Shown: piece by piece, positions 24,341-33,000 of the stretch
How the letters are laid out: each line of letters begins with the position of its first letter
Position numbering within the stretch: the first letter of the stretch is position 1
Assembly (NCBI RefSeq): GCF_016758195.1
Contig: NZ_QYAC01000009.1
Span: 62,001 to 126,000, forward strand
Source of the DNA: Leucobacter chromiireducens subsp. solipictus
Lineage (GTDB): Bacteria > Actinomycetota > Actinomycetes > Actinomycetales > Microbacteriaceae
Reading direction: 5' to 3'
Length of the DNA: 64,000 nt
Notes under the pieces: generated by a model
What the model was told of the DNA's origin: nothing
Seen by the model: the letters and a program-made list of their open reading frames with translations, nothing else
Databases searched by the model: none
Position numbers and translations under genes: made by a program

Positions 24341-24642
24341 GCGCGCTCAGGCCATTCGACCGTGCCCGGGAAATCCGGGTGCCGGCGCAGCCATGCCGCC
24401 ACAAACGGGCACCGGGGAATGATCGTCAGGCCGGCGGTTCGGGTGCTCTCGAGCGCCGCGGAAACCAGTGTGCCGCCCAGCCCGCGGCCCCCGAAATCGG
24501 GATCGATCTCCGTGTGCATGAAGTCGCGCTTGGTGCCGCCTGCGCGCGAGCGGTACTCCGCGAAGCCGGCGAGCTTGCCGTCCACCGTCACGGCGAAACG
24601 GGACTGCTCGGGTTCGTGCACGACGTGGATCTGCTCGCTCAT
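24337..24642 (-). CDS. Small GNAT-like N-acetyltransferase (YjdJ/Gcn5-related, GNAT_acetyltr_3 type)
   Basis: 101 residues: a compact GNAT with a F-A-E-Y-R-S-R core, H-T-E-I-D-P-D-F-G-G-R-G-L-G (acetyl-CoA pyrophosphate loop) and I-I-P-R-C-P-F-V-A-A-W-L-R-R-H-P, the usual ending of the short acetyltransferase-like family. The target is unknown. AGGAGG lies 8 nt before ATG 24642. It overlaps the preceding convergent gene's stop by CTAG. 35 nt separate it from the pirin gene on the same strand. Confidence 0.87.
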   Translation of the reverse strand: MSEQIHVVHEPEQSRFAVTVDGKLAGFAEYRSRAGGTKRDFMHTEIDPDFGGRGLGGTLVSAALESTRTAGLTIIPRCPFVAAWLRRHPDFPGTVEWPERA

Positions 24643-24677
24643 GATGCTGCCTCCTGACGGGTCGGGTACTCCGGGAA

Positions 24678-25745
24678 CTACTGCTTGCGGGGGACGAGCC
24701 GGGCGACGGGGGCTGCCGGCGCGGGAAGGGGCGGATCCGGCTCGTGCTCGGGGAGACCGAAGCGCTTCGGATCGAGCGGCCCGGGCGCTGCGACCGGGCT
24801 CTGCGGCTGCGCGCTGCCGGACGGATCCGCCACCCCCGCGGCCGCCACGGTCTCCTGCCATTCGGCGCGCGCCTGCAGGATCTCCTCGTGGCTGCGGCCC
24901 ACGAAGTTCCACCACATGATGAGCTGCTCCCGCATCGGCTCGCCGCCCAACACGAGCACGCGGGCCCCTGCAGCCCCCGCCGTGAGCTGCAGGGCGGCGG
25001 CTCCCGCCGGGGCGAAGCCGAGATCGTCCTGCGCGAGGGCCAGGGCGGACACCCCGCCGCCCGTGGCCGCGACCCGAGTCAGCGTCGCCTCGCCGGAATC
25101 GATGAGGACGCCGTGCTCGAACGCCGCATCGACGGGAAACCCGACGCTCGCGCCCGGTGCGAGCCGGAGCTCGGCCCCGAGCAGCGGGGAGTGCGCGGGC
25201 ACGGGGGAGGCGGAGCCCAGGAGCTCGCCGAGGAAGACCTGGCCCTCCCACCCGGCACCGGTGATCACCGGCGGCACGTAGTGGGCGAAATCGGGCGCGA
25301 TGTCGGCCGCGTGCGCTGGCAGCGCGATCCAGAGCTGCGCGCCGTGCAGCACGGTCGTGCTCGGCGTGGACCGCTCGGAGTGGCTGATCCCACGTCCGGC
25401 GGTCATCAGGTTCAGCTCACCCGGACGGACAAACGCGTGAAACCCGGCGCTGTCTCGGTGCTCGATCTCGCCAGAGAAGAGCCAGCTCGCGGTCTGCAGG
25501 CCGATGTGCGGGTGGGCGGCGACGTCCATGCCGCCGGTGCGCGAGACGTCGTCCGGGCCGTAGTGATCGAGAAAGCACCAGGCGCCGATGAACGACCGGG
25601 CCCGCTGCGGCAGGGTGCGCCGCACGGTCATGGCGCGCAGGCCACCGAGCGGCACCTCGCGCGGCTCGATGAGCTGCAGTGCCCCGTCCGCGGATGCGGC
25701 GTCTGCGCACAGTGTGGCCTCGGGACCCTGCTCAGGATTGCTCAC
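24678..25745 (-). CDS. Pirin family protein
   Basis: 355 residues, double cupin. The metal site is formed by H-P-H-I-G-L, a later H in G-I-S-H-S-E-R-S, and Glu; F-L-D-H-Y-G-P near the N-terminus is also typical. Bacterial pirins are quercetin-dioxygenase-like or redox-signalling proteins; the substrate is not predictable. The C-terminus carries an Ala/Pro-rich tail of about 70 residues. GTG 25745 has GGAGGAG upstream. The unusual region 25890-25967 lies upstream and may regulate it. Confidence 0.88.
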   Translation of the reverse strand: MSNPEQGPEATLCADAASADGALQLIEPREVPLGGLRAMTVRRTLPQRARSFIGAWCFLDHYGPDDVSRTGGMDVAAHPHIGLQTASWLFSGEIEHRDSAGFHAFVRPGELNLMTAGRGISHSERSTPSTTVLHGAQLWIALPAHAADIAPDFAHYVPPVITGAGWEGQVFLGELLGSASPVPAHSPLLGAELRLAPGASVGFPVDAAFEHGVLIDSGEATLTRVAATGGGVSALALAQDDLGFAPAGAAALQLTAGAAGARVLVLGGEPMREQLIMWWNFVGRSHEEILQARAEWQETVAAAGVADPSGSAQPQSPVAAPGPLDPKRFGLPEHEPDPPLPAPAAPVARLVPRKQ

Positions 25746-25889
25746 TGCTCGCTCCTCCCGGTGCGTCCGGGAGACGCCCCGAGGCTAGTCTGCCACGCCC
25801 GTGACGCGAACCCTAGGTGGGCGGGCGGTGTTCGCTCGGAGCATGCCCGGCGCCGCACGTGTGCTCCGGAAGCGAGCGGCGGGGCGCGG

Positions 25890-25967
25890 TTCACGAACGG
25901 GCAGGAGATTCACGAATTTCGAGGAGATTTGGGGCCGGATCCGGCCCCTGGCCGCAGGATCTCCTCG
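25890..25967. promoter_or_regulatory. Direct repeats and nested palindromes upstream of pirin
   Basis: Two 19-nt direct repeats each begin TTCACGAA and end AGGAGA (from about 25890 and 25909). They are followed by the perfect 18-nt palindrome GGGGCCGGATCCGGCCCC (25931-25948), enclosed by 9-nt inverted arms CGAGGAGAT (25920-25928) and ATCTCCTCG (25959-25967). The gap 25746-26021 holds no gene. Confidence 0.55.
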
Positions 25968-25980
25968 GGGGTGAACGACC

Positions 25981-26014
25981 GCGGCCCCGCACCTCGGGCG
26001 AGGGGCGGGGCCGC
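25981..26014. terminator. Terminator of the hydroxyacid dehydrogenase operon
   Basis: Outer perfect 10-bp stem GCGGCCCCGC / GCGGGGCCGC and inner 5-bp stem CCTCG / CGAGG with a 2-nt loop, separated by one mismatched pair. It ends 7 nt before the dehydrogenase stop on the minus strand. Confidence 0.85.
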
Positions 26015-26021
26015 GTGCAGG

Positions 26022-27011
26022 CTAGGCCGGGCGGTTCACGGGGGAGTCCGGCGTGCCGGTCTCCAGCAGCGTGATGCCGTTCTGCGCCTGGATGCGCACG
26101 TACTCGATCTCGGTGCGCGCCGAGAAATACGCGATATGCGGGGTGAGCACCACGTCATCACGGCCGAGCATCGGGTGATCGGCGGCGGGCGGCTCCGTCT
26201 CCAGTACGTCGAGGGCGGCTGCCGAGAGCTGGCCCGAATCGAGCGCCGCGGCGAGCGCGTGATGGTCGATGAGCGCGCCACGGGACACGTTCACGAGCAC
26301 GGAGCCGCTCGGCATCTCCGCGAGGAACGCAGCATCGATCATGTGCTCGGTCTCGGGGGTGAGTGGGAGATGCAGGGACAGCACGTGTGCCGTGCGGCGC
26401 ACCTCGGCGAGGTCCGTGCGGCGCACCCCGAGGGCCTCGAGATCGGCCTGGATCTCCGGGGTGTCCGGCAGCATCGGGTCGTAGCCGACGACCTCGCCGA
26501 ACAGCGGGCGGGCCAGGCGCACGAGCTCGCGCCCGATCTTTCCGAGCCCGATAATGCCGAGCGTCGTCTCGCTGAGGCGCGGCGGCGCGGTGAGCGCGCG
26601 GTCGTTCCAGGTGTCCGGTTTCGCCGACGCCTGGTAGAAGCCGAGCTGCCGGGTGGCAGCGAGCAGGATCGCGAGGGCGTGGGTGGCGACCTCCTCGGTC
26701 GCCGCACCGGGTACGTTGGTCACCCACACGCCGTGCTCCGTCGCAGCTTCGAGGTCGACGTAGTCGAAGCCCATGGACATCAGGGCGACGATCCGCAGCT
26801 GCGGCATCGCCTCGATCATCTCGCGGGTCACGGAGGCGTATCCAGGCAGCAGCACGGTCGCGTCGTGCGCGCCCGCGATGATCTCCGCCGAGTCACGCGT
26901 GCCGAGCACGCGCACCTCGAAGCCTGCGGCCTCGAGGAGCTCGATGCCGATCGCCGGATCGGTGTCTTCGACGTCGGTGTAGACCGCAACCGGTCGGGTC
27001 GTCGTGGTCAT
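26022..27011 (-). CDS. NAD-dependent D-2-hydroxyacid dehydrogenase
   Basis: 329 residues. Cofactor loop G-L-G-K-I-G in G-I-I-G-L-G-K-I-G-R-E; catalytic Arg in N-V-S-R-G-A-L-I-D, Glu in D-V-L-E-T-E-P-P and His in L-T-P-H-I-A-Y-F, the full set for the D-isomer-specific family. It reduces a 2-oxoacid or oxidises a D-2-hydroxyacid; which one is unknown. It begins 4 nt after the stop of the ThDP enzyme, so the two are co-translated. The upstream in-frame extension belongs to the neighbouring gene's shadow. Confidence 0.9.
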   Translation of the reverse strand: MTTTTRPVAVYTDVEDTDPAIGIELLEAAGFEVRVLGTRDSAEIIAGAHDATVLLPGYASVTREMIEAMPQLRIVALMSMGFDYVDLEAATEHGVWVTNVPGAATEEVATHALAILLAATRQLGFYQASAKPDTWNDRALTAPPRLSETTLGIIGLGKIGRELVRLARPLFGEVVGYDPMLPDTPEIQADLEALGVRRTDLAEVRRTAHVLSLHLPLTPETEHMIDAAFLAEMPSGSVLVNVSRGALIDHHALAAALDSGQLSAAALDVLETEPPAADHPMLGRDDVVLTPHIAYFSARTEIEYVRIQAQNGITLLETGTPDSPVNRPA

Positions 27012-27015
27012 CTGC

Positions 27016-28647
27016 TTAGGCCCCCTGCGCGGCGTCAAACGTCGCCTGGTCGATGTGGATGAGCTGCAGGCCGCCCGCGGCGACGGCAGCGGTGACGGCC
27101 TCGGCGAGTTCGCCGGCGGTGGCCACCTTGCGGCCGGTGCCGCCGAACGCGTCGGCGACGGCGGCCCAGTTGGGCTGCGCGAGGTCGACGCCCACCGGGG
27201 CGATCCCCGCGTCGAGCTCGTTCTGCTTGATCTCGGCGTAGCCGCCGTTGTCGACCACGATGACGGTGACGTCCTCGCGCTGCTCAACGACCGTGATGAA
27301 CTCGTTCATGGAGAACATGAGCGCGCCGTCACCGACCACCGTGAAGGCCGGACGGTTCGGCACCGCGATGCGCGCGCCGAGCGCGGCGGGGAGGCCGTAG
27401 CCGAGCGTCGCGTAGGTCGCCATGTAGGGGGTGGAGTTCGGCTCGGAGACGCGCAGCGTGTTGAGAAGGCCCCAGTACGCGATCTGCGAGGAGTCGGTCG
27501 CGACGATCGCGTCCTCGGGCAGCGCGGCGGCGATGGCCTCGGCGAGCGCGGTGTTCACCGCGGAGAGCTCGGCGGACTCGGCGCGCACCGCGGCGCGGGC
27601 CTGGCTGGCGGCCCCGACGGCGCCCGCGTGATCCCGCGGGGTGCCCGCGCCGAGCTCGGTCAGGAGCGCCGCGAGCGTCGCCGCCGCATCGCCGACGAGG
27701 CCGACGTCGGCGCGGTGGTTCTTCGTGATCTGCGACTCCAGCAGATCGACGCGGATGATCGTGCCCGTGGCGGCCAGCTCGGACACCCACAGCTCGGCCT
27801 CGCCGAGCTTCGACCCGACGATAAGCAGCACATCGGCGTCCTGGGCGACGGAGCGGCCGGCCTGGAGCCGCAGGCTCGACCCGACCGCGAGCGGGTGCTG
27901 CTCGTCGAGCACGCCCTTCGCGTTGAGCGTCGTGATGACGGGGGCCCCGAGGCGCTCGGCCAGCGCACGAAGCTCAGTGGCCGCACCGCGGGATCCGCCA
28001 CCGGCGAGGATCGCGGGGCGCTGCGCGGCTGCCAGAAGGCGTGCGGCCTCAGCCACGGCGGTCGCATCGGCGGTCGCGGGGCCCGCGATCGCGCGAGGCG
28101 CGGTGGCGTCGGCGGCGAGCTCGGTCTCCTGCTCGAGCACATCGAGGGGGACCTCGATGTAGACGGGGCGCGGGCGGGTCGTGCCGAAGAGCTCGAACGC
28201 GTCGTGGATCGCGGCGACGGCTTCCTCGGCGGAGGTCACGCGGCGGCCCCACTCGACGATCGCGGATGCGGCGCTGAGCTGATCCTTCGTCTCGTGCAGG
28301 GTGCCCACGTCGGCAAACTCGGCACCGAGGGCGGGGCCGGGGGAGAGCAGGATCATGGGGCGCGACTCGCAGTACGCGGTGCCCGCGGCGGAGAGCGCGT
28401 TCAGGAGGCCGGGGCCACTCGTGGTGATGACCACGCCGGGCAGGCCGGTCTGGAGCGACCAGCCGTCAGCACCGTAACCCGCGCCCTGCTCGTGGCGGGT
28501 GGTGACGGGACGGATCCCGAGCTCGCCGAGCGGACGGTAGAACTCGAGGTTGTGGGTGCCGGGGATGCCGAACACCGTGTCGATGCCGTACCCGCGAAGG
28601 GTTTCCATGACGACCCAGCCGGTCGTGCGCTTAGGTGTGGTCTGCAT
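27016..28647 (-). CDS. Thiamine-diphosphate enzyme, 2-oxoacid decarboxylase / acetolactate-synthase family
   Basis: 543 residues with the three ThDP domains. The activating Glu is in T-R-H-E-Q-G-A-G-Y, a T-S-G-P-G-L-L-N-A loop follows, and the ThDP/Mg motif is G-D-G-A-L-M-F-S-M-N then V-D-N-G-G-Y. The stretch G-T-L-H-E-T-K-D-Q and R-P-R-P-V-Y-I-E-V-P-L-D-V resembles AruI-like 5-guanidino-2-oxopentanoate decarboxylases, suggesting a 2-oxoacid derived from an amino acid as substrate; this is inference. ATG 28647 has GAGGAG just upstream; a TTG at 28659 overlaps that site. It lies downstream of a strong terminator, so it likely has its own promoter. Confidence 0.87.
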   Translation of the reverse strand: MQTTPKRTTGWVVMETLRGYGIDTVFGIPGTHNLEFYRPLGELGIRPVTTRHEQGAGYGADGWSLQTGLPGVVITTSGPGLLNALSAAGTAYCESRPMILLSPGPALGAEFADVGTLHETKDQLSAASAIVEWGRRVTSAEEAVAAIHDAFELFGTTRPRPVYIEVPLDVLEQETELAADATAPRAIAGPATADATAVAEAARLLAAAQRPAILAGGGSRGAATELRALAERLGAPVITTLNAKGVLDEQHPLAVGSSLRLQAGRSVAQDADVLLIVGSKLGEAELWVSELAATGTIIRVDLLESQITKNHRADVGLVGDAAATLAALLTELGAGTPRDHAGAVGAASQARAAVRAESAELSAVNTALAEAIAAALPEDAIVATDSSQIAYWGLLNTLRVSEPNSTPYMATYATLGYGLPAALGARIAVPNRPAFTVVGDGALMFSMNEFITVVEQREDVTVIVVDNGGYAEIKQNELDAGIAPVGVDLAQPNWAAVADAFGGTGRKVATAGELAEAVTAAVAAGGLQLIHIDQATFDAAQGA

Positions 28648-28683
28648 GATGCTCCTCAAGTTCTGTGTGGTGCGTGGGTGTAA

Positions 28684-28720
28684 AAATCCGGCCCCACCTC
28701 GGTGCTGCGGGGCCGGATTT
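28684..28720 (-). terminator. Rho-independent terminator after the MHS transporter
   Basis: 12-bp perfect stem AAATCCGGCCCC / GGGGCCGGATTT followed on the minus strand by TTTTT: a classical intrinsic terminator, rare at this GC content. Confidence 0.92.
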
Positions 28721-28734
28721 CATCAGTGAATGGG

Positions 28735-30090
28735 CTAGTGGTCGGTGCCGATGGCGGTCGTGTCGGTCCGCGCGTTGAACGAGCCGGTCACGGGTGCCAG
28801 GTCCGAGTGCTGCGGGGCAAACCGGACGCCGATCCAGGCGACGAGTGTGAGCACGCCGAAGAACGCGACGACCGACCAGAAGTTGCCGCCGGTGACGACG
28901 AGCAGCGTCGAGGCGATGGCCGGGGAGAGGCCGCCCCACACTGCGGCACCCAGGCCGTACGACAGCGACATCGAGGTGTACCGCGACTGCGGGCGGAACA
29001 TCTGCGCCATCAGGGTGGACAGCGGGGCCCAGGCACCGCTCAGGGTGACGCGGATCAGGATCACGAAGAGCCAGATCATTGCGACGTTCTTGGCCTGGAT
29101 CGAGAGCACGAGCGGGAGGATCACAAGGAAGGAACCGACGATGCCGAAGTACATGACCCACTTCGCGCCGATCTTGTCGCCGAGCGCGGCGATCGGGAGG
29201 GTCACGAGCGCTTCAACGAGCGAGGCGATGGTGAGGGCACCCAGCATCACGGACGCGTTCAGGCCGATCTCGGGCGTCGCCGCGTAGTTCTGCACGAAGG
29301 TGGTCGCGATCACGTAGCCGCCGGAGGACATGGCGATGATGCAGAAGCCGAGCAGGATCGGGCTCCAGTTGTTCTTCAGCGCGAACAGCAGCGGCGTCGA
29401 CTGCTCCTGGCCCTCAACCTTGGCCTCGAAGACCGGGGTCTCCTCGACGCGGTAGCGCACCCAGAAACCGACGAGGATCAGCACGATGCTGAAGAGGAAC
29501 GGGATCCGCCAGCCCCAGCTCATCAGGGCGTCCTCGCCGAGCGCCGAGAGCGCCCAGAACGCGCCGGTCGCCATGAGCGCGCCGAGCGGGTTGCCGACCT
29601 GCGTGAAGCCGCCGTAGAAGTTCTTCCACTTCGTGGGGGCGCTCTCCACTGCCATAAGGCTGGCGCCGCCCCACTCGCCGCCGACCGCGAGGCCCTGCAG
29701 CATGCGGAACAGGATCAGCAGGATCGGGCCCCAGATGCCGATCTGCGCGTAGCCGGGGAGCACGCCGACGAGCGTCGTTGCCACACCCATGAGGACCAGC
29801 GTGATGGTCAGCGCGGGCTTGCGTCCCAGGCGGTCGCCGATGTGGCCGAAGATGATGCCGCCCAGCGGGCGCATAAAGAAGGCGACCGCGTAGGTACCGA
29901 AGGACGCGAGGGTCGCGAGCGCCGGATCGAGGTCCTCGGGGAAGAAGACGTGGGGGAAGATGATCGCGGCCGCGGTGGCGTAGACGTAGAAGTCGTACCA
30001 CTCGATGGAGGTGCCGACGAGGGCGGCCATGCCGCCCTTGAGGGCCCTTCGGTGCGTGTTCTCTTGGACCGGGGAGGCGGTCGTTGACAT
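28735..30090 (-). CDS. MHS-family MFS transporter (metabolite:H+ symporter)
   Basis: 451 residues, 12 predicted helices. Signatures of the ProP/ShiA/KgtP group: G-T-S-I-E-W-Y-D-F-Y-V-Y in helix 1, F-F-M-R-P-L-G-G-I-I-F-G-H-I-G-D-R-L-G-R-K-P at the loop 2-3, R-M-L-Q-G-L-A-V-G-G-E-W-G-G-A and P-L-G-A-L. It imports an organic acid, betaine-like or amide compound by proton symport; the substrate likely feeds the adjacent amidohydrolase. AAGGAG lies 5 nt before ATG 30090. It is followed by an intrinsic terminator. Confidence 0.92.
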   Translation of the reverse strand: MSTTASPVQENTHRRALKGGMAALVGTSIEWYDFYVYATAAAIIFPHVFFPEDLDPALATLASFGTYAVAFFMRPLGGIIFGHIGDRLGRKPALTITLVLMGVATTLVGVLPGYAQIGIWGPILLILFRMLQGLAVGGEWGGASLMAVESAPTKWKNFYGGFTQVGNPLGALMATGAFWALSALGEDALMSWGWRIPFLFSIVLILVGFWVRYRVEETPVFEAKVEGQEQSTPLLFALKNNWSPILLGFCIIAMSSGGYVIATTFVQNYAATPEIGLNASVMLGALTIASLVEALVTLPIAALGDKIGAKWVMYFGIVGSFLVILPLVLSIQAKNVAMIWLFVILIRVTLSGAWAPLSTLMAQMFRPQSRYTSMSLSYGLGAAVWGGLSPAIASTLLVVTGGNFWSVVAFFGVLTLVAWIGVRFAPQHSDLAPVTGSFNARTDTTAIGTDH

Positions 30091-30156
30091 GTGAGCTCCT
30101 TCGCTGGATGTCGGGGTGAAGCGGGTGGGGTGTTCCGGGGAGGGGGGATTCGGGGC

Positions 30157-30185
30157 GGTGGGGTGGCCGGAGCGGCCACCCCACC
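30157..30185 (-). terminator. Hairpin after the amidohydrolase gene
   Basis: 13-bp stem GGTGGGGTGGCCG / CGGCCACCCCACC with a 3-nt loop, between the amidohydrolase stop and the MHS transporter start; could be a terminator or an attenuator within a longer transcript. Confidence 0.75.
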
Positions 30186-30193
30186 TGAGGGGA

Positions 30194-31858
30194 TTAGTAG
30201 ACGCGCTCGCCACCGACCCAGGTCGAGGCCACCGCGACCGCGGCGAGCTCGGGGACCGGGGTGGTGTAGGGATCGCGGGCGAGGACCGCGAAGTCGGCGC
30301 GCTTGCCGACCTCGAGGCTGCCGAGCTCGTCCTCGCGGCCGAGTGCGCGCGCTGCGGAGATCGTGTGACCGCGCAGCGCCGTGTCGAGCGACACCGCGAG
30401 ATCGTCCGAGCCGAGCTGCGTGCCGCGACGGGTGATGCGCGAGACGGCGGCCTGGATGGCCTCCATCGGCCGCGGATCCGCCACCGGGGCGTCCGAGGAG
30501 ATCGTGACCGGCACGCCGGCACGCTCGAAGTCGCCGAGCGGGTTGAAGCGTTCGCCCGGGGTGCCGATGGCCTGCTCGACGCCCTCGCCCCAGTTGAAGT
30601 GGTGCTGCGGCTGGTTCACCGGCATGATGCCCGCCTTCGCCATGCGGTCGATCTGCTCGAGCGTGGGCAGGCCGCAGTGCTCGATGCGGTGGCGTGCGTC
30701 GGTGTCGGGGCGATCCGCGAGGGCCGCCTCGATCGCGCTGATGACCATTTCGAGGGCAGTCGGGGACTGCGAGTGCGTCGCGGTCTGCAGGCCGACGCGG
30801 TGCGCCTTCTTGATCAGCTCGGTGTAGTCGCCCGGCTCGTGGTAGAGCTGGCCGGTGCGGCAGGGATCGCCGACGTAGCCGTCGGGGAAGTATGCGGTCC
30901 AGCCGCCGAGGGTGCCGTCCGAGTAGAACTTGATGCCCGCGAAGCTGAGGTGCTCGTTGCCGAACTGGCCGTGCAGGCCCATCTCGATCGCCTCGTCGAG
31001 GAGGTGCGAGAGCAGGTACATGCTGACGCGGACCTTGAGGTCGCCGGACTCGGCGAGGCGCAGGTACATGTCGAACTCGCGGCGGCTCACCTGGGCATCA
31101 CCGATGGTCGTCACGCCGCCGGCGAGGAAGTTCTCCTGGGCGACGGCCAGCTGGCGCTTGTGCTCGTCCGGCTCATCGGCCAGGTGGAAGTTCGGGCCGT
31201 GGTGGCCGATCTTGACGCCTTCGAGCCCCGTGAGGACGTTGCAGGCCGCGTCGGACAGCTCGCCCGTGAGCTCGCCGTCCGCATCGCGGAAGAACTCGCC
31301 GCCCTTCGGGTTCGGGGTGTCCTTTGTGACGCCGTGCAGCTCGAACGTGTACGAGTTCACGACGCCGCCGTGGCCGGAGGCGTTCATGAGGTAGACCTCG
31401 CGGTCGGTCGCGACCTGATCGAGCTCGAAACGGTTGGGGTGGCGCTGCTCGGCGAGGTTGCGCTGCTCGTAGCCGTAGCCGCGGATCGGTCGGCCGGCGG
31501 GGAGGGTCTTCGCCGCTTCCGAGAGCAGGGCGACGATCTCGGGGATCGAGCCGGCCTTTTCGGGTCCGCAGTCCACCCAGCTCATCATCTGTCCGAGCAT
31601 CAGGGGGTGGGCGTGCGCATCGATGAAGCCGGGCACGACGGTGGTGTCGCCCAGGTCAACGAGCTCGGGCGTGAGCGCGGAGACCTCGGCCGCGGCGGCG
31701 CGGCACTCGGCGACGGAGCCGACCGCGCGGATGCGATCGTCGATGATGAGGAAGGCTTCCGGAGTGGAACCCGCCTCGTCGAGGGTGTGAATCTTGGCGG
31801 CGGTGACAATCGTCGGCGCCTGAATGGCCGGGGCCTGGGTAAACGCGAGCTTGCGCAC
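30194..31858 (-). CDS. YtcJ-like metal-dependent amidohydrolase (amidohydrolase_3)
   Basis: 554 residues. Metal-binding H-x-H is in G-F-I-D-A-H-A-H-P, further ligands are in T-H-S-Q-S, R-I-E-H-C and S-S-D-A-P-V-A-D-P; the C-terminal G-S-L-E-V-G-K-R-A-D-F-A-V closes the composite beta domain. These enzymes hydrolyse C-N bonds in amides or cyclic amides; the substrate is unknown. GTG 31858 has AAGGAG seven bases upstream. It is divergent from a tandem Lrp/AsnC regulator and upstream of an MHS transporter, forming a candidate uptake-and-hydrolysis unit. Confidence 0.9.
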   Translation of the reverse strand: MRKLAFTQAPAIQAPTIVTAAKIHTLDEAGSTPEAFLIIDDRIRAVGSVAECRAAAAEVSALTPELVDLGDTTVVPGFIDAHAHPLMLGQMMSWVDCGPEKAGSIPEIVALLSEAAKTLPAGRPIRGYGYEQRNLAEQRHPNRFELDQVATDREVYLMNASGHGGVVNSYTFELHGVTKDTPNPKGGEFFRDADGELTGELSDAACNVLTGLEGVKIGHHGPNFHLADEPDEHKRQLAVAQENFLAGGVTTIGDAQVSRREFDMYLRLAESGDLKVRVSMYLLSHLLDEAIEMGLHGQFGNEHLSFAGIKFYSDGTLGGWTAYFPDGYVGDPCRTGQLYHEPGDYTELIKKAHRVGLQTATHSQSPTALEMVISAIEAALADRPDTDARHRIEHCGLPTLEQIDRMAKAGIMPVNQPQHHFNWGEGVEQAIGTPGERFNPLGDFERAGVPVTISSDAPVADPRPMEAIQAAVSRITRRGTQLGSDDLAVSLDTALRGHTISAARALGREDELGSLEVGKRADFAVLARDPYTTPVPELAAVAVASTWVGGERVY

Positions 31859-31947
31859 GGTGAGACTCCTTCGTTGTGAATCGATACGAGCGTACTCACG
31901 ATCGAGGTAAACGGAAGACCATGCAGCGCTTCCGCGGGGTCATTGGA

Positions 31948-32050
31948 GTTGTTTTGTCGATTGAATCGGCCAAATTGGCCGCATTTGAATAGATCAGGCC
32001 ACCGTTCCAGTTATTTTGTCAGGATCGGCGCAGACTGTTCTGTCAGGATA
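31948..32050. promoter_or_regulatory. Lrp-type direct repeats and palindrome in the amidohydrolase/Lrp divergon
   Basis: Three direct copies of a T-rich motif: GTTGTTTTGTCGATTG (31948), GTTATTTTGTCAGGAT (32010) and TGTTCTGTCAGGAT (32036). The last two are 24 nt apart. A 15-nt palindrome CGGCCAAATTGGCCG lies at 31967-31981. The 197-nt gap 31859-32055 has no gene; this is the likely control region for both directions. Confidence 0.6.
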
Positions 32051-32055
32051 ACCCG

Positions 32056-33000
32056 GTGGAAGCGTTTGATGAAGACCTGATCCGCGCGCTGCAATTGGAC
32101 GGCCGCGCGCAGTTCTCGGCGCTCGCGGAACAGCTCGGCGTGCACCGGACCGTCGTCGCCCAGCGGGTGCACGAGCTGATCGAGAGCGGGGAGATCCGGA
32201 TCCTCGCCGCCGTGCACCCCCGAGCGGTCGGCCTGCCGGTACAGGTGAACCTGCAGTTCCGGATCACGGGGCCGACGTCACCCGTATTCGAACACCTGCT
32301 GTCGTACACGAACGTGGTGTTTCTGTCGGAGATCAGCGGGCAGGCCCAGGGGGTCGTCGAAGTGTGGGCGGCGGATCTCGAAGACGTGGGGCGTTCGGTG
32401 CGCGCGATCCAGGCGATCCCCGGGGTGCGTGACGTGCAGTTCTCCCTCTACGACCGGGTGCTGAAGCGCCTCCGTTTGGGTGAGGATCCCGATCCGAATC
32501 AGCTCTCGTTCGACGCGTTCGACATCGAACTCATGGCCCAGCTGCAACTCGACGGCCGCCTCACCTTTGGCGAACTCGCGCGGCGCACGGGCCGATCCGC
32601 CTCCGCGTGCCGCACGCGCGTGCTCCGACTCCTCGATTCCGGCGTGATGCGCATCGGAGCCGTGCGCAGCCGCTTGAACGCCACCAGCTCGGTGCTCTCC
32701 GGCGTGGGGATCCTGCTCTCCGGTGACGCGGAGGGCCTCGCCTCGGCGGAAGAGCTCCTGTTGAGCATCCCGACCATCGAGTTCGCGGCGCGCACGCTTG
32801 GGAGGTACGGCCTCATCGCGACGATCGCGGCGCGTTCGATCGCGGACTACACGGCGATCGTGCGCAGCATTCGTGCACACCCGAGCGTCACCCACGTCGA
32901 CACCTGGATTCACGCGGCCGTGTGGCTCGAACGATACGAGTGGAGCCTCGACCGCCTGGAACGCCTCCAGCTCGCGGGCACGCCGCTCTTCCCCGGCTGA
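32056..33000 (+). CDS. Lrp/AsnC-family regulator with two tandem HTH-ligand modules
   Basis: 314 residues, about twice a standard AsnC protein. Module 1 has an HTH at about 5-50 (F-D-E-D-L-I-R-A-L-Q-L-D-G-R) and ligand domain to about 145. Module 2 restarts at F-D-I-E-L-M-A-Q-L-Q-L-D-G-R (about 157) with HTH R-T-G-R-S-A-S-A-C-R-T-R-V and a second ligand domain. Such double AsnC proteins commonly control neighbouring catabolic genes in actinobacteria. GTG 32056 follows a CAGGAT box by 6 nt. It is divergent from the amidohydrolase-transporter genes, its presumed targets, with direct repeats between. Confidence 0.9.
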   Translation: MEAFDEDLIRALQLDGRAQFSALAEQLGVHRTVVAQRVHELIESGEIRILAAVHPRAVGLPVQVNLQFRITGPTSPVFEHLLSYTNVVFLSEISGQAQGVVEVWAADLEDVGRSVRAIQAIPGVRDVQFSLYDRVLKRLRLGEDPDPNQLSFDAFDIELMAQLQLDGRLTFGELARRTGRSASACRTRVLRLLDSGVMRIGAVRSRLNATSSVLSGVGILLSGDAEGLASAEELLLSIPTIEFAARTLGRYGLIATIAARSIADYTAIVRSIRAHPSVTHVDTWIHAAVWLERYEWSLDRLERLQLAGTPLFPG

